DNA from: an uncultured Rothia sp.
GTDB taxonomy: Bacteria > Actinomycetota > Actinomycetes > Actinomycetales > Micrococcaceae
Reading direction: 5' to 3'
Assembly (NCBI RefSeq): GCF_937976295.1
Contig: NZ_CALJRY010000253.1
Coordinates: forward strand, 1 to 12,866
Length of the DNA: 12,866 nucleotides
The notes beneath the pieces were generated by a model, which was given only the letters and a program-made list of their open reading frames with translations, ran no database searches and had not been told where the DNA came from. The position numbers and the translations under genes were made by a program. Shown in pieces: positions 12,509 through 12,866 of this stretch; position 1 is the first letter of the stretch; the number at the start of each line of letters is the position of its first letter.

Positions 12509-12866
12509 GATGGGTGCCTTTCACTATGTGGCATACCGTCACTGGTATGTGTGCGGGTGTGTTGGTGCGGCCTCAGGCATTGGGGCCGGCGCCTCAGCGA
12601 ATATAGCACCGGGACGCGACGGCGTGCCCGGTTTTGTACCCCGGTGCACGAAAATTTTCGTTCTTTTCGATTTTTGGGTGGGTTTGGGTGAGTAAGGGCG
12701 AGCGATGCCGGTCAAACTCGGGCGATTGGGGTTAGGTGAGAGTCCCTGTGAACACGTGAGAAATCATGTGTTCGAGTGGGAGCATGAGGGCAGCGCACGC
12801 GGGCAGAATCGAAAAAGACAGAGGCGCAAAAAGCGGGGCGCCACTCCCCCAGCCGGCAAAACCAAC
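12509..12866. other. Intergenic region upstream of the TenA gene, to the window edge
   Basis: No gene is credible on either strand. A minus-strand TATATT (12605-12600) could be the tenA -10 box, without a clear -35. Just beyond it are two mutually exclusive hairpins: GCACCGGG (12606-12613) with CCCGGTGC (12640-12647), and CGTGCCCGG (12623-12631) with CCGGTGCACG (12641-12650, one bulge). An imperfect palindrome GAACACGTG...CATGTGTTC is at 12750-12773, which could be an operator or the end of a gene outside the window. The TPP riboswitch core CTGAGA is not found. Confidence 0.45.

Noticed and set aside
12814..12846. A hairpin GGCGCC...GCGCC with a T-rich tail on the minus strand near the right edge
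   Set aside because: The stem is only about five pairs and the gene it would serve is outside the window, so it cannot be judged.
12509..12866. A TPP riboswitch upstream of tenA
   Set aside because: I looked for CTGAGA and the downstream ACCTGATCTGG-type core on the minus strand; only a GCTGAGGC stretch is present and the second element is absent.

Overview
The window looks like a piece of a high-GC actinobacterial chromosome. It most resembles the Micrococcaceae, and a Rothia-like organism is my best guess from the L27, Obg and RNase E sequences and from codon use. All nine protein genes and the one tRNA gene I can support lie on the minus strand, so transcription runs from high to low coordinates. 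The contents are mainly housekeeping. I see no insertion sequence, phage gene, CRISPR array or defence system.

In transcription order: (1) a TenA/THI-4 family protein (12508-11831) ends at a strong intrinsic terminator. (2) A vitamin K epoxide reductase (VKOR) family membrane protein (11519-10857) is followed by a perfect 12-bp hairpin. (3) A 79-residue two-helix membrane protein of unknown role (10538-10299) has its own TATAAT box. (4) A 1255-residue RNase E/G (9733-5966) has a predicted leader of about 390 nt and ends at a perfect 15-bp-stem terminator. (5) The ribosome/GTPase group is rplU (L21), rpmA (L27) and obg, with a roughly 300-nt structured leader before rplU and a terminator after obg. 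(6) nadD, an uncharacterised acidic tail-anchored protein overlapping it by 8 bp, and rsfS form a second group ending at a terminator. (7) A tRNA-Ala(GGC) gene runs off the left edge.

The theme is ribosome assembly and RNA turnover: L21, L27, Obg and RsfS act on the large subunit, RNase E processes rRNA and mRNA, and NadD makes NAD. In many actinobacteria proBA lies between obg and nadD; here that interval is a non-coding gap of about 420 bp.

The most interesting signals are non-coding. One is the long folded leader in front of rne. Another is the rplU leader, which holds a 19-codon reading frame with its own ribosome binding site, plus a sequence that could mask that site. A third is a series of short tandem repeats (21-bp, 19-bp and 11-bp periods), each lying directly downstream of an intrinsic terminator. 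The 11-bp repeat carries T4/T3 tracts in helical phase and may be curved DNA. I found no convincing new multi-gene system.
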